DNA from: Candidatus Vallotiella sp. (ex Adelges kitamiensis)
GTDB taxonomy: Bacteria; Pseudomonadota; Gammaproteobacteria; Burkholderiales; Burkholderiaceae
Assembly: GCF_020342435.1 (NCBI RefSeq)
Contig: NZ_CP080505.1
Span: 1-64,000, forward strand
Direction: 5' to 3'
Length of the DNA stretch: 64,000 nt
This document shows, piece after piece, positions 9,348 to 19,333 of the stretch (the stretch's first letter is position 1; each line of letters starts with the position of its first letter). The notes under the pieces are model-generated. The model saw only the letters and a list, made by a program, of their open reading frames with translations. It did no database searches and was not told the DNA's origin. Made by a program: the position numbers and the translations under genes.

Positions 9348-9911
9348 ATGTCTCTTATCAATACTCAGGTTAAACCATTTAAAGCAACCGCATACCACAA
9401 TAGTACTTTCGTGACAATCACAGAAGAGAACTTAAAAAGAAAATGGTCAGTCATCGTATTTTATCCGGCTGACTTTACATTTGTGTGCCCAACCGAGCTA
9501 GGTGATTTAGCAGACTACTATCCTGAATTTCAAAAGCTCGGTACGGAGATCTATGGCGTGTCGACAGACACTCATTTTGCACATAAAGCTTGGTCTGATA
9601 TATCAGAAACAATCGCTAAAATTAAATATCCGTTGGTAGGTGATCCAACAGCTATCCTGGCTCGAAATTTCGAAGTTCTAATCGAGGAAGAGGGTCTTGC
9701 TCAGCGCGGTACATTCGTGATAGACCCAGAAGGCAAAATTAAGATATACGAAATTTATGACAATAGTATTGGCCGTGATGCAAAAGAGTTACTACGCAAG
9801 ATACAGGCTACTCAGTACGTTGAATCGCATCCTGGAGAAGTGTGCCCAGCCAGGTGGATCCCAGGTGATAAAACCCTAAAACCGTCGTTGAACCTAATCG
9901 GTAAGATCTAA
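9348..9911 (+). CDS. ahpC: alkyl hydroperoxide reductase subunit C (peroxiredoxin)
   Basis: A 187-residue typical 2-Cys peroxiredoxin that reduces hydrogen peroxide and organic peroxides in the cytoplasm. The peroxidatic cysteine is C47 in DFTFVCPTE and the resolving cysteine is C166 in GEVCPARW; YPADFTF and YGVSTDTHFAHKAW are family-specific. The GTG just upstream (9345) is in frame, but the family N-terminus MSLINTQ and the GAAGGAA at 9331-9338 support ATG 9348. No ahpF reductase gene follows; the downstream 1.7 kb is empty, so electrons must come from elsewhere, possibly thioredoxin. The protein itself shows no sign of decay. Confidence 0.96.
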   Translation: MSLINTQVKPFKATAYHNSTFVTITEENLKRKWSVIVFYPADFTFVCPTELGDLADYYPEFQKLGTEIYGVSTDTHFAHKAWSDISETIAKIKYPLVGDPTAILARNFEVLIEEEGLAQRGTFVIDPEGKIKIYEIYDNSIGRDAKELLRKIQATQYVESHPGEVCPARWIPGDKTLKPSLNLIGKI

Positions 9912-10159
9912 TATACCGCTTTCATAAAGCTTTAATTTTTTATTCCGTTTATTAAAATTCTTAAGAGAGGCTCGATTCTATCTTAAGACTTCATTAAAAA
10001 TACATAAACTAAGTTACTTAATCAAAATCAATGCGATTAAAGATAAAAGAATCAATCATGTAAATTACGCAGGCTATCGAAACCTGGATAGATTATCTCG
10101 TGACTCATTTAGTCGAATAGTTACATAAACACGTACCACCTCATTTGTTGAGACAGCAT

Positions 10160-10190
10160 GGAATGCCGCCTATATTTTTTGCGGCATTCC
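10160..10190 (+). terminator. hairpin downstream of ahpC
   Basis: GGAATGCCGC (10160-10169) pairs perfectly with GCGGCATTCC (10181-10190) across an 11-base loop, followed by TCTAATTTTT. The right arm plus tail, CGGCATTCCTCTAATTT, is repeated immediately after (10182-10198 and 10201-10217), a local tandem duplication. Its sense and distance suit an ahpC terminator, though it lies about 250 bases after the stop. Confidence 0.65.
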
Positions 10191-10217
10191 TCTAATTTTT
10201 CGGCATTCCTCTAATTT

Positions 10218-11622
10218 AGAAAATTACTCCTCTTATTAAGTCTTAATCAGCTCACACTTACTTTGTTAAGTAAAAATCTTATTTTATAAGCAGGCCCGAG
10301 ACCTGTATAATAACGTCATGCTTTAAGATCTATACTTTATATTTTTAGTTAGAAAACTTTTATTGTTAAGATGCCTTAAAATAGCTAAGTTTTTATAAAA
10401 AATTAGTAAATTTTTTCATAAATTTTATTTAAATAATTAAAGTAAAAATAAAAAGTATTTAAATTTTCTAATTTAGAATAATAAATAAATATATTACTTT
10501 AAATTTTTTACTAAAAATTAGTCCTAATTTAGTTTTTTTAAAAAACTTTAATTGTATAGATAAATTTAATTAAATTTATTATCTTCTTCTATAAGAACGT
10601 TTAAGCGCGCCGCGTGTGTTTTTGCGTTATTTTAACTAAAAATATATTAATATAAATATTATTTTAAATAAGGAGATATTATTATAAATTTCTGTATTTT
10701 AATATAAAATTAAAATACACAATTCACGACATAAGTATGCGTATATGTCAACCGTTATAAACGGAAAAATAAACGTTTTAGATTACCTAAGTGCTTTTGG
10801 TACTACGAATCAGATTATCGATATATGTTAAAATATATCCGTGTGTTTAGGTAAAGCATTATTGTTTGTATAGCGATAGTAACTCGTCTAAAATTAGATA
10901 ATCCTATTGTAGCGCTTTCTTGGGGGGGCAAGATCAAGATCTTTGAAACCCTATTTTTACATAGTGTAAATTTATGAGTAAAGTATATTCTAATAATAAT
11001 AGCTATGTTTTATTTTAAATATTTTTGATACTTAGATTCGAGGTAAAAAATAATTAAAATTTATACGTTTTTTACTATAAACGTAAAATAAATAAATTTA
11101 TATTTTTTAGATGAAATTAATTCATTTAATTAAAAAATAGGGGGGGCTATCAGTAGCGCCATAATAATCTCAATATAAAAATTGAGAAAGATAGTTCTCA
11201 CCTAATAAAAATTATGTTATTTAAGATTTAATTTAAACTCGATCTAGTGTATAACTACCTATATAAGGTACCAGAAAAAGACTATTTGAGATAAGGGCGC
11301 TCACTAAAATAAAGGAATACAGCGTATAATATACAATGTTAATTATTTTACTAAATAACGATGCTAGACATTACTTGTTATAAAAGCGATCTAGAATTTC
11401 TTTTTTATAAAACTTTTATACTATTTTAGTGATTATTAGTTTAATGAGAAGGGTCATAAGACATACTACTTTCTCTTTAGATTATACCTTTTCACAGAAG
11501 CATATAAGCTAACCCTTAATGATTCTAATGGCGACGCTAGTCTCTATATAAATAGATTGATATAACTAAAGATAAAACCACAGCATATCTTTTAACGTAT
11601 AAAATTCAACGTGAGGGCTGAG
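10218..11622. other. 1.4-kb AT-rich spacer
   Basis: Extremely AT-rich DNA with short inverted repeats and a few G7 tracts (10921 and 11142 regions). No gene, RNA or recognisable relic was found, including no trace of ahpF. Confidence 0.6.
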
Positions 11623-12051
11623 ATGTGCTATATTAACAACAACTTATTTGCAAAAATTTTACGGGGCGAGCTAACGTGCGTTAAAGTTGCAGAGACAGAA
11701 AATGTACTAGCTTTTATGGACCTAATGCCAGAAGCCGATGGCCATGTTTTGATAGTGCCGAAAGAAGCTGTATCAGAGATCTTTGACCTCTCAGATGCAG
11801 CAGGCGCTGCGTGCTTTTGGATGATTCGACGGGTTGCTACAGCCATGCGAGCTGCATTAAAACCAGAGGGTATGATGGTAGTTCAATTTAATGGGACTGT
11901 AGCTGGTCAGACTGTACCACATGTACATTTTCATGTAATTCCACGACGCGTTGGCGAAAAGCTTAAGTCGCATACGCGCGAGATTGCCGAGCTGAAAAAG
12001 CTCGAGGTGATTGCAGAATTAATTCGTGCACAGCTTAAGCTAAGCGGTTAA
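11623..12051 (+). CDS. HIT-family nucleotide hydrolase
   Basis: A 142-residue histidine-triad protein. The catalytic motif HVHFHVIPRR places histidines at residues 100, 102 and 104, with PEADGHVLIVPKE near 36-48 upstream as in the Hint/HinT branch. These enzymes cleave phosphoramidate or nucleoside-phosphate bonds, for example aminoacyl-adenylates. A GTG at 11611 is in frame, but the family start is NNNLFAKILRGEL, so ATG 11623, preceded by GAGGGC, is chosen. It stands alone between long spacers. The triad is intact. Confidence 0.9.
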   Translation: MCYINNNLFAKILRGELTCVKVAETENVLAFMDLMPEADGHVLIVPKEAVSEIFDLSDAAGAACFWMIRRVATAMRAALKPEGMMVVQFNGTVAGQTVPHVHFHVIPRRVGEKLKSHTREIAELKKLEVIAELIRAQLKLSG

Positions 12052-12793
12052 TCTATAGGAGGTGTTTGAGGTTTTAGATGTACTTGCGTTTAACATAATA
12101 CACGCGGCTTTCGTTAAAGCTAGATACATACAGTTTTCATTATAACCTTACACTTATAGTGTAAGATAACCATCAGATTAGAATATACACTGCTGCGCCT
12201 AGCGCAGTTGGAAAGCCTTATTTGTCTTGTTTTTGTATATATCTAGCTAGAGATACAAGCTTTTTTGAGATATTTCGAGATACATTCCGGATATGTACAA
12301 TTTTATTTTGGTAAAATTTTTGCTAGAGTCGATATTTAAGCCGTAAGATACAATAAATATATTCAATAATAGCGTATCATAAGCATAAAGAATAAGATAA
12401 ATCTTTGAGTCATCGCTTAATAAGCCACTAGGGTAAAATTAACACTTATTTGAATGGAGACATCCCCGGTCGTTGTATATTTTTATTGTCTCGCAGTAGT
12501 ACAACACCGGGTATCTTGTGCTGACTCATAACAGCGCGACTAATTTATTTAGATTGTGTGATATCAACATTTATAACTGCTTGTCACTGATTAGTTCATT
12601 GCGAAATTCACGGAAATTGTATTATGCTCGGCACGGTCAAGTCTTTCGTAGCTATAAACTACGTTTCTAATTGTCTAGCTGTCTGACCTGTATTTCTCGA
12701 AGAGCGTGAAATAGTGATGCAAACCTCTCTATACTTGTACAGCAAGCTAGAGAAAGTATATCCCACAGCTACGCGACATAATAACCTTACTCT
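12052..12793. other. spacer, no gene recognised
   Basis: About 740 bases with scattered less AT-rich patches. Around 12195-12215 there is a short tRNA-like D-arm resemblance, but no anticodon or T-arm follows. No coding relic could be identified. Confidence 0.5.
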
Positions 12794-13036
12794 ATGGACG
12801 AACAGAAGAGACAGAAAATTATTACATATATTCACAATCAGATGGCGGAATATGGTATTTCTATTGAGCGGCTTGCTGAGGCACTTGCTGAAAAAGAAAA
12901 GAATATAAAGCCTATCTTGTTTCGTGATGCATATGGAAACGTATGGGATGGCGAAGGAGAAATGCCTAATTGGCTCAGGCGAGCAGTATATGCAGGACAG
13001 TCAGTGGAGCACTTTAGGGTGAGGGTAAAAAAATGA
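12794..13036 (+). CDS. short H-NS-family nucleoid protein
   Basis: An 80-residue protein whose C-terminal half, RDAYGNVWDGEGEMPNWLRRAV, matches the H-NS DNA-binding domain, in which the loop between Trp and Pro contacts the minor groove. The N-terminal oligomerisation part is much shorter than in classical H-NS (about 35 residues, with QMAEYGISIERLAEALAEKEK). Several short H-NS-like proteins of this design exist in Burkholderia. Its stop codon overlaps the start of the next gene by four bases (ATGA), implying translational coupling. There is no clear ribosome binding site at the ATG. It would bind and silence AT-rich DNA, of which this replicon has plenty. Confidence 0.8.
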   Translation: MDEQKRQKIITYIHNQMAEYGISIERLAEALAEKEKNIKPILFRDAYGNVWDGEGEMPNWLRRAVYAGQSVEHFRVRVKK

Positions 13037-13896
13037 TCCACACGCCACCTCGTGTTACGTCAATGCCGCGCGCTCAGCTTATACAGCTGGCTGACTATTC
13101 AAGCATTGCTTTCGCACAGGTGGGTAGTGGAGAGCCAATAGTACTAGTTCATGGCGCATTGTGCGACTACCGGTACTGGGAGCCGCAGTTTATACCGCTT
13201 GCATCAAAAAATTGCGTGTTATCTCTTAGCCTCAGCCATTACTTTCCAACTCGTGATTTGAATCATTCTTTTACATTTAACTGGAATACACATGTACAGC
13301 AGATCGTTCAGTTTATAGATATAGTCGCTCGTGAGCCAGTGCATATAGTAGCGCATTCCCGCGGTGCTTATCTTGCATTCCATCTTGCTCACCGTTTCCC
13401 AGGGCGGTTGCGTAGTATGACACTAATAGATCCGATCGGTTTTACTAAAAACGGCGAGATATTAGATTGCTATGCATCATTGTGTCAGATGAATACGCTA
13501 CATACCCGCGCCGCGGGGCTAATTAATAAAGGCGAAGTAGATGCGGGCTTAGCATTATTTGTTGACTCAGTTAGCTGTCAAGGAACATGGGCACAAAGCC
13601 CAGATAAGTTCAAGACAATAGTGCGAGATAATGCGCATACACTATGGCTGCAAATTATAGATCAGATTCCAGATTTTTCTGCGCATGAAGCTAGCGAAAT
13701 TACACTACCGATCATGTTAGTTGTCGGAGAAAAAAGCCCTTCTATTTTTCATCAGAATATCGAATGCTTGCGCAAGCATGTTAAAGGTGCTAGCCAAATA
13801 ACAATGGCCGGAGTTTCACATGGAATGAACTTAGCAGACCCACACACATTCAATCGATTAGTGCTTAACTTTATCCGCGAAAATAGCCAAACGTAG
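13033..13896 (+). CDS. alpha/beta hydrolase
   Basis: A 287-residue alpha/beta-hydrolase-fold enzyme. The oxyanion HG motif is at VLVHGALCD (residues 37-45), the nucleophile elbow is AHSRGA with Ser109, an acidic residue follows in VVGEKSP, and the catalytic histidine is in AGVSHGMNLADP near the C-terminus. The elbow lacks the usual first Gly but keeps H-S-R-G. The substrate is unknown; ester hydrolases and C-C bond hydrolases share these features. The start overlaps the H-NS stop (ATGA). A start at Met11 is also possible. The core is complete. Confidence 0.85.
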   Translation: MIHTPPRVTSMPRAQLIQLADYSSIAFAQVGSGEPIVLVHGALCDYRYWEPQFIPLASKNCVLSLSLSHYFPTRDLNHSFTFNWNTHVQQIVQFIDIVAREPVHIVAHSRGAYLAFHLAHRFPGRLRSMTLIDPIGFTKNGEILDCYASLCQMNTLHTRAAGLINKGEVDAGLALFVDSVSCQGTWAQSPDKFKTIVRDNAHTLWLQIIDQIPDFSAHEASEITLPIMLVVGEKSPSIFHQNIECLRKHVKGASQITMAGVSHGMNLADPHTFNRLVLNFIRENSQT

Positions 13897-15631
13897 TACT
13901 ACTCAAGAATTCATAGTTAATATACTTAAGAATACTAAGTGTCGGCAAATTAAACATAAAAAAGATTTAGGTTCAGTTTAATGGGACAAATAAATAAAAC
14001 CACATGTAGTTCTAATAAATATGAAAACTGCATATACGCTTTTAAAAAGTTTATTTATTCCTATAATATAGGTCACGAGAAAAACTTTTTGTATAAAAAG
14101 TGTATTAAAATATAAGTAAAGAGTTCTAAAATTTAGAGAAGATCAACTTAATATTAGAAATTAGTATATTGTTACAACATCAAATTTTACTACTAAAAGT
14201 AATGCCTTCAGGTGTAAAGAATTTTTTATAAAAAGTTACTAAAATATAGTAAAACGTAAATGCATCTAAAATTAGTTTTTAACTCTTCTTAAAAAGAGGT
14301 TCGATAAATATTTTATTCTAAATATTTACATTTTTAGTTTTATTCATTTTTAATGATACTTTAAATATAAAAAATTTTAAATAGCTCTATAAGCTCTTTA
14401 AATAAAAAATATATTTACCCCAATAAGAAGTGCATTAAATTTAATTAAACTAAAAATTAGTACGTCACGATCTTTTTTATAAAAAAATATACTATTATAG
14501 TAATAAGTCCTTTACAGGATTCTTGGCTAAAATTATTTATTATATTGGCCTATAAAAAATATAGGTTTTAAAAACAGATTATATACACACGTATATATAG
14601 TACATTATAATAAATTTAAATGAGAATTTAATTATCATCTTAAAAAGATGTCGACATCTAGAGAATATGTTCTAATTAAAATTAGAATTCATCTACATTA
14701 TAGAATGATATTCTCTTCAAAAGAAAAATACTTTATTTACTATATCGAAAAAATATTATATAAATATAACGATGTTTATCTAAAAATAATAAAAACATAG
14801 AGGTTAGTAGTAAATACTAAATAAAACTAATTACAAATCTGATAAAATACAGATAAAAAGGCGTTGTTTTTCAACTAAACATTAGTTTTATACAAACGGA
14901 TTAGAAATGTTCCGGTACTCTTTCAGGATATAGGACTATATCGTATGCTAGGTTATCCTCTACATAGATTGACATGCAGTTAGTACATGAACGTCTTCAT
15001 ATAGTCTTTTGAGACTATTAAGCCTTTGATGTGCTAACAATTATAGGGTAGAAATAATGTTTGAGGTAGTATACCAAAACTATTTATATAATTTAGTCGA
15101 ATATTTATCTAGTTTATTAGGGCTTAATTTAGACCCAGAAGGGCTAAAGTATCGATACTTTTAAGTTAAAAAATACTGGACGTCCAGGGAAAGCGTGATT
15201 ATTATCTCGCTCTTGACGGGGCTTAATAAAGTGCGCTCCAGAAATAGAATTATGTGATTCACTGATTGATCAGTTATTTGCTTAAAATACGCAGTTGGAT
15301 AGAGCATGTATTCTGCTAGTAAATTACTCGCTAGCTTAGCATATATATAAATCACATCACTAACTATCAGTGCAAAGCGCGCGGTGCACAAGATGGCTTT
15401 GAGCTATCTGCATGTGCTGCTAGCGCATTTGCATGCCCGACTTCAAGTAAATTAGGGGTTGTCTTAATTAAAAAATGTTTGAGTCTATGCCGTATGATTT
15501 ACCGTATTAGTTTTGCTCCGCCTGCTGCGAAAATAGTAGTACTTATTTATATTTATCGTCGCTCAAGCACTACGCGAGCAATGCTTTTGGTGGCGCGCAA
15601 GTAATCCATATAGACTTGATGCCTAAATTCG
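13897..15631. other. 1.7-kb AT-rich spacer
   Basis: The first 1 kb is extremely AT-rich with several small hairpins (for example 14283-14298 and 14636-14650). A CTGGACGTCCAG palindrome lies at 15176-15187. From about 15160 the composition is less AT-rich, hinting at a dead gene, but neither strand shows a recognisable family. Confidence 0.6.
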
Positions 15632-16828
15632 TTACCTGGATAAAACTCTCGCGATAGCATCGGCAACAATGCTGATATTCTGTTCGTTTAAACCCGCAAC
15701 ACACATCCGTCCAGAGCGGACTAAATATACGCCATGCTCAGTGCGCAAGCGGTCTACCTGTGCAGTGTTCAGACCAGTATAGGTAAACATGCCTCGTTGT
15801 TGAATATAGTGAGATACTATTTCATCCGAAATACGACCCTGTAATTGTTTGTACATTGCATGACGCATCGCAGAGATGCGTCTACACATCGATGCGAGCT
15901 CCGTTTGCCATAACGTACGCAGGACGGGCGTACGGAGCACTGTATGGACTACTTTGGCACCATAGGTAGGCGGATTGCTATAGTTAGATCGTACAGTTCC
16001 GCTCAGCTGTCCGAGTACACGCATTGCCTCCTCATCGGATTGGCATACGACACTTAAGCCACCGCAGCGCTCACCATATAGCGCAAAGTTCTTCGAAAAT
16101 GAGTTTGCGACTAGACATGATATGCCGCGCGCAGCTAGCTCTCGTACTGCGAATGCATCATCATCTAGATCTGTTCCGAAACCCTGATATGCCATATCTA
16201 CAAACGGTAACAACTCTTTCTTCTCGATTAGTGAAATAACCTCGCGCCATTGATTGCGGTCTAGATCTACCCCTGTAGGGTTATGACAGCATGCATGCAG
16301 CAGAACAATGTGACGATTTGGAATCGCGTGTAACGCATCTAGCATTGCGGCAAAACGTAATCCACCAGTAGCGATATCGTAATATGGATAGGTATTTACT
16401 ATGAAACCAGCTCGTTCGAATACCACGCGGTGATTTTCCCAACTTGGATCGCTGATCCACACCTGTGCGTTGGGTAAAGTGCGTCGTAGAAAATCTGCGC
16501 CGACTTTCAACGCACCTGAGCCACCTAGCGTTTGCAACGTCGCAATACGCTGCCTAGTACGCACGCTACATGCATTACCAAACACTAGTTGATGTACTGC
16601 ATCTCGATAATCGGGTAACCCCGCCATTGGCAGGTAAGGTCGAGGTCTAATTTCTCTGGCCAGCGCATGTTCTGCGTCGTGTACGGCAGCCATCACTGGC
16701 AGTTTTCCGTCAGCATTAAAATAGATACCAATGCTTAGATTTACTTTATTAGCTCGGGGGTCAACTTGAAAATCCTCATTAAGCGACAAGATTGGATCAC
16801 CTGGAAATGCTTTGACGTGCTCAAACAT
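15632..16828 (-). CDS. tyrB: aromatic/aspartate aminotransferase (class I, PLP)
   Basis: A 398-residue fold-type I aminotransferase that interconverts phenylalanine, tyrosine or aspartate with their 2-oxo acids, using glutamate/2-oxoglutarate. The PLP lysine is K246 in SFSKNFALYGER. CCHNPTG (residues 180-186) and the substrate-carboxylate arginine in RSGRMCVAGLN near the C-terminus are present, as is LGGSGALKVGADF, which contacts the cofactor phosphate. AGGAT precedes the ATG by six bases. The lack of decay fits a symbiont that still completes aromatic amino acid synthesis. TyrB versus AspC specificity cannot be separated with certainty; the Burkholderia protein of this form is annotated as aromatic aminotransferase. 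Confidence 0.92.
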   Translation of the reverse strand: MFEHVKAFPGDPILSLNEDFQVDPRANKVNLSIGIYFNADGKLPVMAAVHDAEHALAREIRPRPYLPMAGLPDYRDAVHQLVFGNACSVRTRQRIATLQTLGGSGALKVGADFLRRTLPNAQVWISDPSWENHRVVFERAGFIVNTYPYYDIATGGLRFAAMLDALHAIPNRHIVLLHACCHNPTGVDLDRNQWREVISLIEKKELLPFVDMAYQGFGTDLDDDAFAVRELAARGISCLVANSFSKNFALYGERCGGLSVVCQSDEEAMRVLGQLSGTVRSNYSNPPTYGAKVVHTVLRTPVLRTLWQTELASMCRRISAMRHAMYKQLQGRISDEIVSHYIQQRGMFTYTGLNTAQVDRLRTEHGVYLVRSGRMCVAGLNEQNISIVADAIARVLSR

Positions 16829-18236
16829 AAAGTATCCTAAAAAAGTAAGGCGTTATCGCTTGAAAGCTATGCCGTGATCGATAAAAAGTCACTAAACCGG
16901 CTAAAGCGATAGCTTACCGCGAAGAGAGCTAATCTGAGAGGAATCTAGATAGATTGATGAGCGTAGCAGTGTTTATTAGCATATAAGAATCAAGATCATC
17001 GTGATAAAAGTAAGATATAGGTTTATGAAAGGATGGCTTCTATTAGCAAAAGGGTTTATCTACAAGTCTTATATTTATTTTAAGAAACGCGAGTGTAGAA
17101 TGCCAATCATAGCTTAGTTAATTAGAAATACTTCTACTATTAGGTAGCACTATTAGAAGATAGTGCTAGTGTGTATAGAATGCGACTATTTTCGTAAACC
17201 TATTGTTATAAACTGACAGCAGGTAGGTTAATATCGCGGGTGTTCGATACGGCAGATAGCATGTGGCTATTTATTACATAGATGTTTATACAAATAAGCT
17301 CTAGTTTCTAGTGAAATTTTTTTCACAGATAAAACAAAAGCGGAAGGCATTGCGATCCGACATGAAAATTGTGATCCAGAGGGATTTTCCTAGTAGCCAG
17401 AAGAAGACTACTATCAGATCTAAGCCCCCTATAGGCGCAATTCTAACTACATCTTATTTTCTATCAGGAACGTGCTTACTATAAATAACATCGCTAGGCT
17501 GTGGATTCTCTTCTAGAAGAGTACTATGCTATTAAATATAGGCTATATTTTTGCTAAATAACAGCAGATTCGTGACGATTATTCGATTCACCAACGATAA
17601 GGCTACTTTTATATCAAGGATAAATTCTGTCTCATCATGTAACAGTATGCCGCCAAGACTAATTATAGTAATTAGCAGCTGATATTCTAGTTCCCAGCCC
17701 CTTGGGAAAGCCGTTTTATCTTAGTCTATAAATTCTAACTTCCGACAACTTAGCTTTTCCTAAAAGAAATACATAAAAAATAACTCAAACAGACAAAAAG
17801 ACACTGTAGTATTTATAGTGCTTGTCGGTGATAATAATTACATAAGCGATAGACTAGCCTATCGGCTCTTATACTTAGTAATAAAAAGTAATATAGCAAG
17901 CTAATATATAGCTTCAGAAAGTACAATTCTTTCATAATAAGAAACGTTGACATAATACCTAAAAACAATGTTAATTGTATGTCTAGTACGATTAGGCAGG
18001 ATACTCATTTTTTAATTTATTATTAAATATGCTATCTTCATAGACTACACACCGCTATGTATTATTCTGTGAATATAGGAGAAATATGATACCGCTTCAA
18101 TAGAAGGTATCGACTGATTTTTAATCGCAGGCTATTTTTATAAAGTGCAATGGGGAATAGTATTTTTTAGTTCTCTAGTGTAAGAAAGCTAATTATTCTA
18201 GAAAGTTTCATATTTTCAGAGAAGAAGGGAATAATA
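16829..18236. other. 1.4-kb decayed spacer
   Basis: No intact gene. In Burkholderia relatives uvrB often lies divergent to this aminotransferase; I looked for UvrB motifs such as GVTGSGKTFT and did not find them. A CTCTTCTAGAAGAG palindrome lies at 17508-17521. Confidence 0.5.
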
Positions 18237-18693
18237 GTGCAGATACTTAAGCTCGATCGTGCAGATCGTTGATTATTAAGTGTACTACAAGAACAGGCGC
18301 ATACTTCAAACTTTGAATTAGCTAAGGCGATCAGTTTATCCCCCGCACAGACGCCACGTTGTCATCGACGTTCAGAAAAATAGGCGTGATCAAGCAATAC
18401 GAAACTCGGCTGGATGCGACGCAACTTGGAATTGTCGTCATCGCGTTTATTCATGTGACAATGGAGCGCGAGCATATGCATAATATCGGCAGGGTTTCGT
18501 CAACTAGTTGCCCGACGCTCTGATGCAGGAATGTTTTTCGGTAACAGGGGATATCGACTATGTGTTGAAGGTCGTATCGCGAGATTTACAAGCGTTATCT
18601 AATATTCTACAGATTCTAGGTGTAAGCAAAGTGCACTCAAATATATTCTTAGACGATATTAAGTGTGCAAGCACGTTACCACTAGAGTTATAA
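18237..18693 (+). pseudogene. Lrp/AsnC-family regulator, inactivated
   Basis: The reading QILKLDRADR, in-frame TGA (18270), then LLSVLQEQAHTSNFELAKAISLSPAQT matches the Lrp helix-turn-helix domain. After at least one frameshift, PDALMQECFSVTGDIDYVLK and ASTLPLEL (18508-18693) match the Lrp effector domain and C-terminus. Full-length order is therefore preserved at normal length (about 150 codons), but a stop and frameshifts kill it. GTG at 18237 with GAAGGGA upstream is the former start. Target genes are unknown. Confidence 0.85.
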
Positions 18694-18729
18694 GCGTAGC
18701 ACGGCATAATAGCCGTGCTACGCTTATAA
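18688..18729 (+). terminator. 18-bp perfect hairpin at the end of the dead regulator
   Basis: The left arm 18688-18705 (ending AGCGTAGCACGGC) pairs perfectly with 18712-18729 across ATAATA. It overlaps the TAA of the dead regulator. No T-tract follows, so it is a non-classical terminator or RNA-stability hairpin. The perfect stem outlived the gene. Confidence 0.55.
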
Positions 18730-19333
18730 CTTACATTACTTAGAAAATAGCAGGTGAAATTTAATATCCAGTTAAGTATAAATAACATTCAAGTCAAAGA
18801 TCAAGCTTGAATATTATTCAAGCTATAGATTTATAAAATAAATATTACCATGCTATCGCACAAGCTTTTAATATTAGCTCCTAAGTTCATAAAATTATGT
18901 ATATAACACTATCTATTTGATTATTTCTTAGATTGTCATTCATTCCTAATAAAAAATAATTATATAGATTAGTATCTAAGAAAATAGTGAAGTGCACTAA
19001 ATAAACTACCCTGTCTATATTAATGTCTAGTATAATTTTATACTTTACTATCTTAATCTATTAAGATAGTAGTCAAGTTAATTAAGAGACTAAATATTAT
19101 TCAGACTACCTTGTCTTTAAGAAAAGAAAAAATAGAGTTTAAATTTCAATAAACATTGAACATTTATTTGTTCAAATAAACCTTCCTTAGTAAATAAATG
19201 TGCTATAATAAGTACACAAAAATCTGTGTTGCATAGCTAAATATTTTAGCTTTACATAAGCGGTAAATTTATGATCTTTTCAACAAAAAATTTCTTTATT
19301 TACCATTTATATGGTAAAGTGGACGTCCCTATC
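18730..19333. other. spacer upstream of tRNA-Leu
   Basis: About 600 bases of AT-rich DNA, including small inverted repeats. No gene was recognised. The promoter of the following tRNA should lie at its right end, but I could not assign boxes with confidence. Confidence 0.5.

Noticed and set aside
12195-12215. tRNA D-arm resemblance (AGCGCAGTTGG)
   Set aside because: No anticodon arm, T-arm or acceptor partner follows, so there is no tRNA gene.
15161-15391. 76-codon leftward open frame
   Set aside because: No family motif, unusual composition and no ribosome binding site; it sits in decayed DNA and is probably chance.
16829-18236. decayed uvrB next to the aminotransferase
   Set aside because: Expected from Burkholderia gene order, but none of the UvrB motifs could be read in any frame.
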